From positions 4,800,501-4,864,500 of the forward strand of contig NZ_JAHREN010000001.1 in NCBI RefSeq assembly GCF_019084075.1: 64,000 nucleotides of DNA. The letters are read 5' to 3'. Below are positions 25,761 through 37,019 of this stretch, in pieces. Under the pieces are notes generated by a model. The model was not told the DNA's origin, made no database searches, and saw nothing but the letters and a program-made list of their open reading frames with translations. A program made the position numbers and the translations under genes. Position 1 is the stretch's first letter. Every line of letters starts with the position of its first letter. This DNA is from Siccirubricoccus sp. G192 (GTDB taxonomy: Bacteria > Pseudomonadota > Alphaproteobacteria > Acetobacterales > Acetobacteraceae).

Positions 25761-26858
25761 ATGACCGACCTCGCCCCCTCCGACGACCTGGCCGCGCTGC
25801 GGCAGGAGATCGCGGCGCAGCTTGCCGCCAGCGCCGATCTCCGCGCCTGGGACGCGGTGCGCGTCGGCGTACTCGGCAAGAGCGGCCGGCTCACCGCGCT
25901 GCTGAAGGGGCTGGGCGCGGTGGCGCCGGAGGCGCGGCGCGAACGCGGCGCCGCGCTCAACCGCCTGAAGGCGGAGCTGGAAGCCGCCATCGAGTCCCGC
26001 CGCCTGGCGCTTGAGGCGGCGACGCTGGAAGCGCGGCTCGCCGCCGAGCGGCTGGACGTGACGCTGCCGCCGCGGCCGCACCCGCCCGCCGGGGCGGAGC
26101 AGGGCGGCATCCACCCCATCAGCCGCACCATGGAGGAGCTGGTGGCGATCTTCGGCGCCATGGGCCTGCGGGTGGCGGAGGGGCCGGATATCGAGGGCGA
26201 CTGGTATAATTTCGGCGCCCTCAACATCCCGGAGCACCACCCGGCGCGGCAGGACCACGACACGTTTTATTTGCCGGCCGACCCGGACGGCCGGCGGCCC
26301 GTGCTCAGGACCCATACCTCGCCGGTGCAGATCCGCACCATGATCGCCGAGCCGCCGCCGATCCGCGTCATCGTCCCCGGCCGGACCTACCGCGCCGACC
26401 ATGACGCGACGCATTCGCCCATGTTCCACCAGGTGGAGGGGCTGGTGATCGACCGCGGCATCACGCTCGGCCACCTGAAGGGCTGCCTGATCGACTTCCT
26501 CCGCGCCTTCTTCTGCATTTCCGACCTGCCGGTGCGCTTCCGCGCCAGCTACTTCCCCTTCACCGAACCCTCGATGGAGGTGGATATCGGCTGGAACCGC
26601 AGGACGGGCGAACTCGGCAAAGGGGGGGATTGGCTGGAGATTCTCGGCAGCGGCATGGTGCATCCGCGGGTGCTGGCCAATTGCGGCATCGATCCGCGGG
26701 AATGGCAGGGCTTCGCCTTCGGCATGGGGATCGAGCGCATTACCATGCTGAAGCACGGCATGCCGGACCTCCGCCCCTTCTACGAAAGCGACCTGCGCTG
26801 GCTGCGCCACTACGCCGCCGACCCACTTTCTCCGCCCTCCCTCGCGGAGGGCGTGTGA
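25761..26858 (+). CDS. pheS: phenylalanyl-tRNA synthetase alpha subunit
   Basis: A 365-residue class II synthetase subunit carrying the catalytic core of the alpha2-beta2 enzyme. The N-terminal coiled coil (about 1-100) binds tRNA-Phe. HPISRTMEELVAIFGAMG, then HTSPVQIRTM, the motif 2 region PGRTYRADHDATHSPMFHQ, and motif 3 GFAFGMGIERITMLKHG are intact. ATG at 25761 is used, and the open frame extending upstream falls in the hairpin leader. One base separates it from pheT. Confidence 0.97.
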   Translation: MTDLAPSDDLAALRQEIAAQLAASADLRAWDAVRVGVLGKSGRLTALLKGLGAVAPEARRERGAALNRLKAELEAAIESRRLALEAATLEARLAAERLDVTLPPRPHPPAGAEQGGIHPISRTMEELVAIFGAMGLRVAEGPDIEGDWYNFGALNIPEHHPARQDHDTFYLPADPDGRRPVLRTHTSPVQIRTMIAEPPPIRVIVPGRTYRADHDATHSPMFHQVEGLVIDRGITLGHLKGCLIDFLRAFFCISDLPVRFRASYFPFTEPSMEVDIGWNRRTGELGKGGDWLEILGSGMVHPRVLANCGIDPREWQGFAFGMGIERITMLKHGMPDLRPFYESDLRWLRHYAADPLSPPSLAEGV

Positions 26859-26859
26859 G

Positions 26860-29331
26860 ATGAAATTCTCCCTGAGCTGGCTGCGCGAGCATCTGGAGAC
26901 GGATGCGCCGCTGGAGCGGATCACCGCCTGCCTGAACGGCATCGGCCTGGAGGTCGAGGGGGTGGAGGATCGCGGCGCCAGCCTCGCCGCCTTCCGCATC
27001 GCCCGGGTGGTGGAAGCCAGGCAGCACCCGAATGCGGACCGCCTCCGGGCGCTGACGGTGGAGGTCGGCGACGGCCGACTGCTCTCGGTGGTCTGCGGCG
27101 CCCCCAATGCCCGCACCGGTATGATGGGCGTGCTGGCCCTGCCCGGCGATTTCATCCCCGGCACCGGTATCACGCTCAAGATCGGCGAGATCCGCGGCGT
27201 GAAGAGCGAGGGCATGATGCTCTCGGCGCGGGAGATGGGTCTCGGCGACGACCATAGCGGCATCGTCGACCTGCCGGCGGAGGCGCCGCTCGGCGAGAGC
27301 TATGTGCGCTGGGCCGGCATGGACGACCCGGTGGTGGAGATCAGCGTCACCCCGAACCGCGGCGATGCGCTGTCGGTGCGCGGCGTGGCGCGGGACTTGG
27401 CGGCGGCGGGGCTCGGCCGGCTGAAGCCCTTCGCGCCGGAGCCGGTGCCGGCCGCCTTCGCTTCGCCCCTCCAATGGGGGATCGCGGACCCGCGCGCCTG
27501 CCAATGGGTGCTGGGGCGCGCCCTGCGGGGGCTGCGGAACGGCCCCTCGCCCAAATGGCTGCAGGACCGGCTGGTGGCGATCGGGCTCCGGCCGATCAAT
27601 GCGCTGGTCGATGTGACCAATTTCTTCACCTATGACCTCGGCCGGCCGCTGCATGTCTTCGACGTGCGGAAGGTCTCCGGCAGCGTGCTCACCATGCGCA
27701 TGGCGCGGGAGGGCGAGAGCCTGGCGGCGCTGAACGGCAAGACCTACACGCTGACCCCGGAGGATGGCGTCATCGCCGATGCCGCGGGCGTCGAGGCGCT
27801 GGGCGGCATCATCGGCGGCGAGCCCAGCGGCTGCGACGAGGCCACCACCGAAGCCTTCATCGAATGCGCCCTCTTCGACCCGGTGCGCATCGCCCTGTCC
27901 GGCCGCCGCCACGACATCCGCACCGATGCGCGCAGCCGCTTCGAGCGCGGCATCGATCCTGCCCTGATGCCGGTGGCGATCGAGGCCGCCGCCGCCATGA
28001 TGATCGCGCTCTGCGGCGGTGAGGCGAGCGAGGTGGTGGGCGCCGGGGCCGAGCCGGACTGGCGCCGCAGCGCCACGCTGCGCTTCGGGCGCCTGGCCTC
28101 CTATGGCGGCGCGGAGGTGCCGCCGGAGGAGGCGGTGGGGATATTGGAAGGGCTTGGCTTCGCGGTGCAGGCGCGGGATGCGGCGCGCGTCACCGTCGCC
28201 GTGCCGTCCTGGCGGAATGACGTGGCGGCACCCGGCGCGCTGGCCCAGGCCCCCGGCCTGCCCGCCGAGCGCGCCCGCGCCGCCGCCGAGGGCTGCGCCG
28301 CAATCGAGCCGGAATGCGATCTGGTGGAGGAGGTGCTGCGCATCCGCGGCCTCGACCAGGTGCCGCCGGTCTCGCTGCCGGTGGCCTCGCCGGTGCCGCC
28401 CGCCACGCTGACACCGAAACAGGCGCGCTCGGCCCTGGCACGGCGGGTGCTGGCGGCGCGGGGGATGCAGGATTGCGTCAGCTTCGGCTTCCTGGAGCGG
28501 CGGGTGGCGGCGCTGTTCGGTGATACGCCGGAGGCGCTGCACCTTGTGAACCCGATCGCCGCCGATCTCGACCAGATGCGCCCGACCCCGCTCGCCAGCC
28601 TGCTGCTGGCGGCCGGCCGCAATGCCGCACGGGGCTACCCGGACCTGGCCCTGGCGGAACTGGGCGGCGCCTGGCGGGACCAGTCGCCGGAGGGGCAGTT
28701 GCTGGTGGCCGCCGGGCTGCGCTGCGGCCATACGCCGCGGCATTGGGCGGAACCTGCCCGCGCCATGGACGCCATGGACGCCAAGGGCGATGCGCTGGCG
28801 GTGCTGGCGGCGCTCGGCGTGCCGATGGCGGCGGTGAGCGTCACCGCGGATGCGCCGGGCTTCTACCACCCCGGGCGCAGCGGCGTGGTGCGGCAGGGGC
28901 CGAAGACGGTGCTGGCGACATTCGGCGAGATCCACCCGCGGGTGCTGGCGGCACTGGACCTGGCGGGGCCGGCAGTCGGCTTCGAGGTCTTCCTGGATGC
29001 GATCCCCGAGCCGAAGCGCCGGAAGCGCGGCGCCCCGGACCTGCCCGCCTTCCAGCCGCTGCGGCGCGACTTCGCCTTCCTGCTGGATGCGGCGGTGCCG
29101 GCCGATTCGGTGCTGCGGGCCGCCCGCGGCGCGGACCGCAGCCTCATCACCGAGGTCGTGCTCTTCGACCGCTATGCCGGGGAGCGCCTGCCGGAGGGCA
29201 AGGTCAGCCTCGCCATCCAGGTGACGCTGCAGCCGCGCGAGGCGACGCTGACGGATGCGGAGATCGAGGCGGTGGCCGAGCGTGTCGTGGCCGCGGTGGT
29301 GAAGGCGACGGGGGCGGTGCTAAGGTCCTGA
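26860..29331 (+). CDS. pheT: phenylalanyl-tRNA synthetase beta subunit
   Basis: An 823-residue partner of PheS that binds tRNA and edits mischarged Tyr-tRNA. It opens MKFSLSWLREHL, with a tRNA-binding OB domain (VVEARQHPNADRLRAL) near 45-60, then B3/B4 editing, B5 and the C-terminal anticodon-like FDX-ACB domain (FQPLRRDFAFLLD to the end). Between PSWRNDVA and ECDLVEEVLRIRGLD there is an unusual insert of about 30 residues rich in Ala and Pro. I suspect this is lineage-specific rather than a lesion. It starts immediately after pheS. Confidence 0.97.
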   Translation: MKFSLSWLREHLETDAPLERITACLNGIGLEVEGVEDRGASLAAFRIARVVEARQHPNADRLRALTVEVGDGRLLSVVCGAPNARTGMMGVLALPGDFIPGTGITLKIGEIRGVKSEGMMLSAREMGLGDDHSGIVDLPAEAPLGESYVRWAGMDDPVVEISVTPNRGDALSVRGVARDLAAAGLGRLKPFAPEPVPAAFASPLQWGIADPRACQWVLGRALRGLRNGPSPKWLQDRLVAIGLRPINALVDVTNFFTYDLGRPLHVFDVRKVSGSVLTMRMAREGESLAALNGKTYTLTPEDGVIADAAGVEALGGIIGGEPSGCDEATTEAFIECALFDPVRIALSGRRHDIRTDARSRFERGIDPALMPVAIEAAAAMMIALCGGEASEVVGAGAEPDWRRSATLRFGRLASYGGAEVPPEEAVGILEGLGFAVQARDAARVTVAVPSWRNDVAAPGALAQAPGLPAERARAAAEGCAAIEPECDLVEEVLRIRGLDQVPPVSLPVASPVPPATLTPKQARSALARRVLAARGMQDCVSFGFLERRVAALFGDTPEALHLVNPIAADLDQMRPTPLASLLLAAGRNAARGYPDLALAELGGAWRDQSPEGQLLVAAGLRCGHTPRHWAEPARAMDAMDAKGDALAVLAALGVPMAAVSVTADAPGFYHPGRSGVVRQGPKTVLATFGEIHPRVLAALDLAGPAVGFEVFLDAIPEPKRRKRGAPDLPAFQPLRRDFAFLLDAAVPADSVLRAARGADRSLITEVVLFDRYAGERLPEGKVSLAIQVTLQPREATLTDAEIEAVAERVVAAVVKATGAVLRS

Positions 29332-29349
29332 CGGGGCGCGAGGAATTCC

Positions 29350-29883
29350 ATGGACCACCTGATCGGAGGTGCCGGTGAGATGGGCTGGGTGGCGCTCAAG
29401 GCGCTGCTGCTCTATGTCACCGCCGTCCTCGGCTTTCGGATCGGCCAGCGTCGCACCCTCACCGATCTGTCGCCCTTCGACTTCGTCGCCGCCGTCGCGG
29501 TCGGCTCCATCGTCGGGCGCGTGCCGAATGCCAGCGATGCAAGCTACCTCGCCGGCGTGGCCACCCTGGCGGCGGTGCTCTTCGCGCACTGGTGCGTCAC
29601 GCGGCTTCGCCAGTTCCCCAGCGTGGCCCACCTCATCGAACACGCTCCGCGCCTGCTGGTCGCAGATGGGCGGGTGCTCGACGACGACCTCCGGCGCTGC
29701 GGGCTGACGCGGAGCGAATTATACGGCATCCTGCGCCTGCGCGGTATCGAGGATCTGAGCGAGGTGCGGTTCGCGATCTTCGAGCAGCGGGGCCAGGTTT
29801 CCGTCATCCGCAATACGGAACGAAGCGGCCCCGGGATGGACCTGGCGCGGGATATCGTGGCGCACCCTTCGCCAGGGACGTGA
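29350..29883 (+). CDS. DUF421 (YetF-like) membrane protein
   Basis: A 177-residue protein with three N-terminal membrane segments (about 13-30, 42-58 and 66-82) and a soluble C-terminal part. FRIGQRRTLTDLSPFDFVAAVAVGSIVGR is the distinguishing DUF421 segment. LIEHAPRLLVADGRVL and the tail with LTRSELYGILRLRGIEDLSEVRFAIFE complete it. Function is poorly understood, though YetF-type proteins have been tied to envelope stress and spore or phosphate phenotypes. It begins 18 bases after pheT. Confidence 0.85.
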   Translation: MDHLIGGAGEMGWVALKALLLYVTAVLGFRIGQRRTLTDLSPFDFVAAVAVGSIVGRVPNASDASYLAGVATLAAVLFAHWCVTRLRQFPSVAHLIEHAPRLLVADGRVLDDDLRRCGLTRSELYGILRLRGIEDLSEVRFAIFEQRGQVSVIRNTERSGPGMDLARDIVAHPSPGT

Positions 29884-30040
29884 CGCGGCGGAGGGAGTGC
29901 CGCCCGCCCGCCCCCGCCGGACTGTCCTTCAATCCTGGGCCTTCGATCCCGGGCCTTTGATCGGGGCGCGATCTGCCCTATCTCCCCCTGACAGGCCGGG
30001 AGCCCCGCCCCACTGCGTCCCCCCTGGCCAATGGAAGCAG

Positions 30041-31846
<1,806 letters not shown>

Positions 31847-31856
31847 ACCGGGAAAG

Positions 31857-31876
31857 GCCGGCCGATCGCGGCCGGC
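31857..31876 (+). terminator. hairpin terminator after lepA
   Basis: Perfect 8-base arms GCCGGCCG and CGGCCGGC with an ATCG loop, starting 11 bases after the lepA stop. Only a weak T tail follows (ATTG), but the stem is strong and well placed. Confidence 0.65.
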
Positions 31877-31960
31877 ATTGACGCAGCGCAACGACGCCGC
31901 GCCCGGCGCGTTCCAGGAAATCATGCCGGCGCCAAGCCGGCCCATTTGCAGGGAAGCCCC

Positions 31961-32941
31961 ATGACCCGCATCACCCGCCGCGCCACCTTGGCGCTCGCCT
32001 CGCTGGGCCTGGCCTCCGGCCCGGCCTTCGCGCAGCAATTCCCCAGCCGCACCATCACCATCATCGTCCCCTTCGCGGCCGGCGGCCCGACCGATACCGT
32101 GGCCCGCCTGGTGGCCGAGGCCACGGGCCGCGACCTCGGCCGTACCGTGGTGGTGGAGAATGTCGGCGGCGCCGGCGGCACCCTCGGCGCCGCCCGCGTC
32201 GCCCAGGCGCGGCCGGACGGCTATACCCTGCTGCTGCACCATATCGGCATGGCGACCGCCCCCACCCTCTACCGCCGCCTCCCCTACGACCCGGTGGGCG
32301 GCTTCGAGACCATCGGCCTCGTCACCGAGGTGCCGATGACGCTCGTGGCCAAGAAGGACTTCCCGGCCAATACGCTGGCCGAGGCGGTGGCGGTCATCAA
32401 GCGGGAGGGCGACCGGCTCAACTACGCCAATGCCGGCATCGGCGCCGCCAGCCACCTCTGCGGCCTGCTGCTGCAGAAGGCGGTGGATACCTCCATGACC
32501 ACCGTGCCCTTCCGCGGCACCGGCCCGGCGATGCAGGAACTGCTCTCCGGCCGGATCGATCTGATGTGCGACCAGACCACCAATACCACCGAGCAGATCA
32601 ATGCCGGCGCCATCAAGGTCCTGGCGGTGACGACGCCGGAACGGGTCGGCTCCCTGCCCAATGTGCCGACCTCCGCCGAGGCCGGGCTGCCCGGCTTCGA
32701 GGTGACGGTGTGGCACGGGCTCTATGCGCCGAAGGGCACCCCGCCCGAGATCCAGCAGCGCCTGTCCAAGGCCCTGCAGGCGGCGCTGCGCGACCCCCGG
32801 CTGGTCCAGCGCTTCGCCGAGCTCGGCACCGCCCCGGTGGCGCAGGACCGGGCGACGCCGGAGGCGCATCGCCGCTTCTGGCAGGCCGATATCGCCAAAT
32901 GGCGGCCGATCATCCAGGCTGCCGGGCAATACGCGGATTAG
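31961..32941 (+). CDS. TctC/Bug-family periplasmic substrate-binding protein (1)
   Basis: A 326-residue binding protein of the tripartite tricarboxylate transporter type. The signal peptide is MTRITRRATLALASLGLASGPAFA. The mature start is QQFPSRTITIIVPFAAGGPTDTVARLV, the Bug signature. RPDGYTLLLHH, PFRGTGPAMQELLSGRIDLM and LPGFEVTVWHGLYAP are family landmarks. Ligands are usually carboxylates or amides. No tctA/tctB membrane genes are next to it. GGGAAG precedes the ATG. It converges with another TctC gene. Confidence 0.92.
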   Translation: MTRITRRATLALASLGLASGPAFAQQFPSRTITIIVPFAAGGPTDTVARLVAEATGRDLGRTVVVENVGGAGGTLGAARVAQARPDGYTLLLHHIGMATAPTLYRRLPYDPVGGFETIGLVTEVPMTLVAKKDFPANTLAEAVAVIKREGDRLNYANAGIGAASHLCGLLLQKAVDTSMTTVPFRGTGPAMQELLSGRIDLMCDQTTNTTEQINAGAIKVLAVTTPERVGSLPNVPTSAEAGLPGFEVTVWHGLYAPKGTPPEIQQRLSKALQAALRDPRLVQRFAELGTAPVAQDRATPEAHRRFWQADIAKWRPIIQAAGQYAD

Positions 32942-32968
32942 CCATGCCGGGCTGCTGGGCGCCGTGGC

Positions 32969-32985
32969 GGCGGGCTGAACCCGCC
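32969..32985. terminator. hairpin between convergent TctC genes
   Basis: Perfect 6-base arms GGCGGG and CCCGCC with a CTGAA loop, 28 bases after the forward TctC stop and about 130 bases before the reverse TctC stop. Well placed to end the forward transcript, and possibly both. Confidence 0.5.
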
Positions 32986-33113
32986 CGACGGGCTCGGCCC
33001 GGCTGCGCTTCGCCATTGCCCTTGGCCGTGAAGCACGCCTCCGCTCCGCGGCGATGCAGGTCAGGCCATGGCGCAGCCTGGCGCTTCCGGCGCGGGGACT
33101 GACCGACCCTCCG

Positions 33114-34094
33114 CTATTCCAGGGTGATGCCCGCCTCCCGCACCACCCCGCCCCAGCGCTCGCGCTCGGCCGCGATGAAGGCGCGGGTCTCGGCGGCGTT
33201 GCGGAAGCGGGCGGCCACGCCCTGGCCGGCGAAGGCCTGGGGCAGGTCGGTTTCCCGCAAGGCCCATTCCACCGCCGCCTCCAGCCGGCGCAGCACCGCG
33301 GGCGGCGTATTGGCGGGGGCGACCAGGGCGTGCCAGCTTCCCGCTTCGAAGCCCGGCAGCCCGGCCTCGGTGGCGGTGGGCACCGCCGGCAGGATCGCCT
33401 GGCGTTCCGCCGCCGCCACCGCCAGAACCCGGGCGCGACCGCTCTCCACCGCGCCCCGCATCAGGCTGTAGCCGTCGATCAGCATCTGCACGCGCCCGCC
33501 CGCCAGGTCCTGCACCGCCGGCGCGCTGCCGCGATAGGGCACGTGGATGATGTCGAGCCCGGCCTGCCGCTTGAACAATTCCAGCGCCAGGTGCGAAGGC
33601 CCGCCGGCCCCGGCGGAGCCCGCGTTCAGCCGGCCCGGATTGGCCCGCGCATAACCCAGCAGGTCGGCGAGGCTCCGCACCGGCACCGCATCCGCCACCG
33701 CGATCACCAGAGAGCTTTCCATGGTCTGCGCCACCGGCGCGAAGTCGCGCAGCGTGTCGAAGCTGAGGTCGCGATAGAGCGCATTGGTCACGCCGAGATT
33801 GCCGACATTGCCGTAGAACAGCGTATAGCCATCGGCCGGGGCCTTCACCGCCGCCTCCATGGCGATATTGCCATTGGCGCCGGCCCGGTTCTCCACCAGG
33901 AAGGGCTGGCCCAGGCGCTCGGCCAGCTTCGGCATCAGCAGCCGCGCCACGATGTCGACGCCGCCGCCGGGCGGGAAGCCCACCAGCACCCGCACCGGCC
34001 GCGCCGGCCAGGCCGCCTGCGCCAGCGCGCCGCGCGGCAGGATGCAGGGAAGCGTCAGGGCGGCGGTGAGCAGGCGGCGGCGCGTGGCAGGCAT
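33114..34094 (-). CDS. TctC/Bug-family periplasmic substrate-binding protein (2)
   Basis: A 326-residue protein. MPATRRRLLTAALTLPCILPRGALAQ is a Tat-like or Sec signal peptide. The mature chain begins AAWPARPVRVLVGFPPGGGVDIVARLL, with APADGYTLFYGNVGNLGV, IHVPYRGSAPAVQDLAGGRVQM and LPGFEAGSWHALVAP as family landmarks. The sequence differs clearly from copy 1, so it is not a recent duplicate. Divergent from the VOC gene at 34305, with which it may share regulation and a ligand. Confidence 0.92.
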   Translation of the reverse strand: MPATRRRLLTAALTLPCILPRGALAQAAWPARPVRVLVGFPPGGGVDIVARLLMPKLAERLGQPFLVENRAGANGNIAMEAAVKAPADGYTLFYGNVGNLGVTNALYRDLSFDTLRDFAPVAQTMESSLVIAVADAVPVRSLADLLGYARANPGRLNAGSAGAGGPSHLALELFKRQAGLDIIHVPYRGSAPAVQDLAGGRVQMLIDGYSLMRGAVESGRARVLAVAAAERQAILPAVPTATEAGLPGFEAGSWHALVAPANTPPAVLRRLEAAVEWALRETDLPQAFAGQGVAARFRNAAETRAFIAAERERWGGVVREAGITLE

Positions 34095-34304
34095 GGTGGA
34101 TTCCCCCGATGGTTCCGCCAGGGTGCGATGCCGATGGCCCGGAGGGCAATGCCCGCTCGCGCCGGCAGCGCCCTCCCGCCTGGACAGCGCCGCCGCCCGG
34201 GGCGAAGCTCGCGCCGGAACAGCCGCTGCGGAGCGCGCGCCTCGTCCCGCGGACGGCAGCCCGAAGCCACGACGGCCTACGGAACAGCGCGGGAGGAACC
34301 CAGG

Positions 34305-35201
34305 ATGGACGGCACCGCCAGGCTCGACAGCCCCTATGACCGCACCCGGGAATCCCTCGGCAATGTGGTGGAGCTGCAGCATGTGAATGTGCGGGTGCCG
34401 GACCAGCTCCTGGCCACCGCCTTCTACATCGCGGGGCTCGGGCTGACCCGCGACCCCTACCTGATGACCGGCATCGACAACATGTGGGCCAATGCCGGCA
34501 TCAGCCAGTTCCACCTGCCCGCCGGCAAGCCGCAGGTGGTGCGCGGCGTGACCGGCCTGGTGCTGCCGGACCGGGCGCAGTTGCTGGAACGGCTGGCCCG
34601 CGCCCGCAAGCCCCTGGAGGGCACGCGCTTCGCCTTCACCGAGGCCGAGGACCATGTCGAGGCAACCTGCCCCTGGGGCAACCGCATCCGCTGCCATGCG
34701 CCGGATGCGGCGCGCTGGGGCCGGATCACACTCGGCATCTCCTATGTCGAATTCGAGGTGCCGGCGGGCAGCCTGCCGGGCATCGCCCGCTTCTACCGCG
34801 AGATCCTGGGCGCCCCCGCCACGCTGGAACGGGATGCGCGCGGCGAGATGGCGCGCGCGCTGGTCGCCAACCACCAATACCTGGTGTTCCGCGAGACCGA
34901 CCGCACGCCACCGGATTTCGACGGCCACCACATCCAGATCACCCTCGCCGATTTCGGCGGCCCGCATGCCAGGCTGAGGGACCGCGGGCTGATCACCGAG
35001 GAAAGCAATCCCTGGCAATACCGCTTCACCGACATCACCGACCTTGACAGTGGCCGGGTGCTGTTCACGGTGGAGCATGAGGTGCGGAGCATGACGCATC
35101 CGCTCTATGCGCGGCCGCTGGTGAACCGCAACGCGGCGATCAACAACCGCAATTACATGCCGGGCCATGAGGCCTGGGCGCCGGCGATGCGGCCCGAATA
35201 G
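34305..35201 (+). CDS. VOC family protein, dioxygenase-like
   Basis: A 298-residue protein with two VOC modules. The N-terminal module is VVELQHVNVRVPDQLLATAFYIAGLGL. The second, RITLGISYVEFEVPAGSL...ARFYREILGAPATL, ends DRTPPDFDGHHIQITLADF. HHIQ and VEFEV hint at metal-ligand positions, but a complete 2-His-1-carboxylate site cannot be fixed by eye. An extradiol-dioxygenase-like or lyase role is possible. GGAGGAA lies before ATG 34305. The long upstream open frame is a shadow of the reverse TctC gene. Confidence 0.75.
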   Translation: MDGTARLDSPYDRTRESLGNVVELQHVNVRVPDQLLATAFYIAGLGLTRDPYLMTGIDNMWANAGISQFHLPAGKPQVVRGVTGLVLPDRAQLLERLARARKPLEGTRFAFTEAEDHVEATCPWGNRIRCHAPDAARWGRITLGISYVEFEVPAGSLPGIARFYREILGAPATLERDARGEMARALVANHQYLVFRETDRTPPDFDGHHIQITLADFGGPHARLRDRGLITEESNPWQYRFTDITDLDSGRVLFTVEHEVRSMTHPLYARPLVNRNAAINNRNYMPGHEAWAPAMRPE

Positions 35202-35265
35202 CGCCGAGCCGATTGGCCGGCGCCGGGAAGCGGGCTGCAAAGCCGGGTGCGGCCAGGCGCCGCGA

Positions 35266-36093
35266 TCAGGGCCAGGGCGGCACCGGCTGTTCCGGCAGCC
35301 GCGCCCAGATCGCCGCCGCCGGCACGGGCAGGTCCAGGCCCATGACCTCCTCCAGCACCTGCCCGAGATCCTGCGCGTCCCGCAGGCTGCGCTGCTCCAG
35401 GCTGCCATCCGGGTGTCGGGTGGAAAGCGTGGCGTTGAACAGGCTCGCCCGCGCCGCGCCGACCACACGGGCGGCCACGAGGTTGCGGGTGAAACGCGTG
35501 CGCGGATGGGTCGCGGTGAACCAATTGGCCATCTCGAAATCGGCCGGCGCCTGGGGCGCGAGGGTGAAACGATACATCGCCTCCCAGCGGTCGGGCAGCC
35601 GCATCTGCGCCTCGAAGACCTCGCCCTCGCGCAGCAGGCGGTAGGTGCCATGCGGCGTGGGCTGTTCGAGGCCGGGCTCCAGCCGAAGCGGCGCGGTCGG
35701 ACCCTGGCCGCCGAAACCGACATCGGCGATGAAGCGACCCTCCGCCAGGTCCACCAGCGTAAGCCGGTGGGTCAGGGGCGCTGCCCGCCCGGGCCTCATC
35801 CAGACGACGCGGCCGCCCAGCGCGGTGACGGAAAACCCCAGGGCCGCCAGCACATCATGGAAGAGGCCATTCTGCTCATGGCAATAGCCGCCGCGGCGCC
35901 CCTGCACGAGCTTGGCCTCGATCGCGGCAGGATCGAGGCTGACGGGGCGGCCGAGAAAGGGGTCGAGCCCCTCGAAGACGATGCTGGCCGGGTGGTGGGC
36001 ATGCAGCGCGCGCAGCACGGTCAAGGTCGGCTCGGCGGCCCCCGCATGGCCGATGCGGGCGAAATAGGCGGCAAGGTCGGGATATCGGCTCAC
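35266..36093 (-). CDS. arylamine N-acetyltransferase
   Basis: A 275-residue acetyl-CoA-dependent transferase. The full catalytic triad is visible: Cys71 in RGGYCHEQN, His109 in LTHRLTLV and Asp124 in FIADVGFGGQ. The start is GTG at 36093, overlapping the deacetylase stop (GTGA), so the two are translationally coupled. NATs acetylate arylamines and hydrazines, and in some bacteria they prime polyketide or lipid pathways. It is the last gene of the tusA-HDAC-NAT operon. Confidence 0.9.
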   Translation of the reverse strand: MSRYPDLAAYFARIGHAGAAEPTLTVLRALHAHHPASIVFEGLDPFLGRPVSLDPAAIEAKLVQGRRGGYCHEQNGLFHDVLAALGFSVTALGGRVVWMRPGRAAPLTHRLTLVDLAEGRFIADVGFGGQGPTAPLRLEPGLEQPTPHGTYRLLREGEVFEAQMRLPDRWEAMYRFTLAPQAPADFEMANWFTATHPRTRFTRNLVAARVVGAARASLFNATLSTRHPDGSLEQRSLRDAQDLGQVLEEVMGLDLPVPAAAIWARLPEQPVPPWP

Positions 36094-37019
36094 GCCCGCA
36101 TCAGCGCCCGCACATGCGCCGCGGTGGAGGTGGCCAGCGCCTCCAGGTCGTAGCCGCCTTCCAGCAGGCTGACCACACGGCCGCCGGCATGGCGCTCGGC
36201 GATGCCGCAGAGCTCGGCGGTGAGCCAGGCGAAATCCGGCTCCCGCACCCGCAATTGCGCCAGCGGGTCGCGGGCATGCGCGTCGAAGCCGGCGGAGACC
36301 ACCAGCAATTCGGGCGCGAAAGCCTCCACCGCCGGCAGCAGCATCCCGGCCCAGGCGGCGCGGAAGGCGGCGCCATCGGCGCCCGGGCGCAGCGGCGCGT
36401 TGAACACATTGCCCACACCCCGCTCCCGCGCATCGCCGGTGCCGGGATAGAGCGGCCATTGATGCGAGGAGGCGTAGAGGATGCTGGCATCGCCCTCCAC
36501 GCAGGCCTGGCTGCCATTGCCGTGATGCACGTCGAAATCCAGGATGGCGACGCGCGCCAGCCCATGCGCCGCCTGGGCGTGGCGGGCGGCGATGACGGCG
36601 TTGGAGAAGAAGCAGAAGCCCATCGGCCGCGCCGGCTCGGCATGGTGGCCGGGCGGGCGGGTGGCGCAGAAGGCGCGGCGCACCTCCCCCCGGCAGACCG
36701 CATCCACCGCCGCCACCCCGGCGCCGGCGGCGCGCAGCGCGGCCTCGGCGCTGCCATGGCTCATGATGGTGTCGCCATCCAGCGGCACGCTGTCCCCGAT
36801 CGCCGGGCGGATGGCCAGGATGGCCTCCACATAGTTGCGCGGATGCACGCGGCAGAGCTGCTCCAGCGTGGCTTCCGGCGCCTGGTCGCGGATGAGGTCG
36901 GAGAATTCCTCGCAGTCCAGCGCCTGCAGCACGGCCCGCAGCCGGTCCGGGCATTCCGGGTGGAAATCGCCGGGATCATGCGCGAGGCAGGCCCGGTGGG
37001 TCAGCAGCAGCACGCTCAT
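36090..37019 (-). CDS. histone deacetylase-like amidohydrolase
   Basis: A 309-residue zinc enzyme of the HDAC/acetylpolyamine amidohydrolase/acetoin utilization superfamily. HPECPDRL (20-27), RPPGHHA with His125-His126, the zinc ligands Asp163 and His165 in DFDVHHGNG, and the third ligand Asp245 in SAGFDAHARDPL are all present, as is the closing LLEGGYDLEAL. It should remove acyl groups from lysine, polyamine or small-molecule amines. It overlaps tusA upstream by 4 bases and NAT downstream. Confidence 0.92.
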   Translation of the reverse strand: MSVLLLTHRACLAHDPGDFHPECPDRLRAVLQALDCEEFSDLIRDQAPEATLEQLCRVHPRNYVEAILAIRPAIGDSVPLDGDTIMSHGSAEAALRAAGAGVAAVDAVCRGEVRRAFCATRPPGHHAEPARPMGFCFFSNAVIAARHAQAAHGLARVAILDFDVHHGNGSQACVEGDASILYASSHQWPLYPGTGDARERGVGNVFNAPLRPGADGAAFRAAWAGMLLPAVEAFAPELLVVSAGFDAHARDPLAQLRVREPDFAWLTAELCGIAERHAGGRVVSLLEGGYDLEALATSTAAHVRALMRA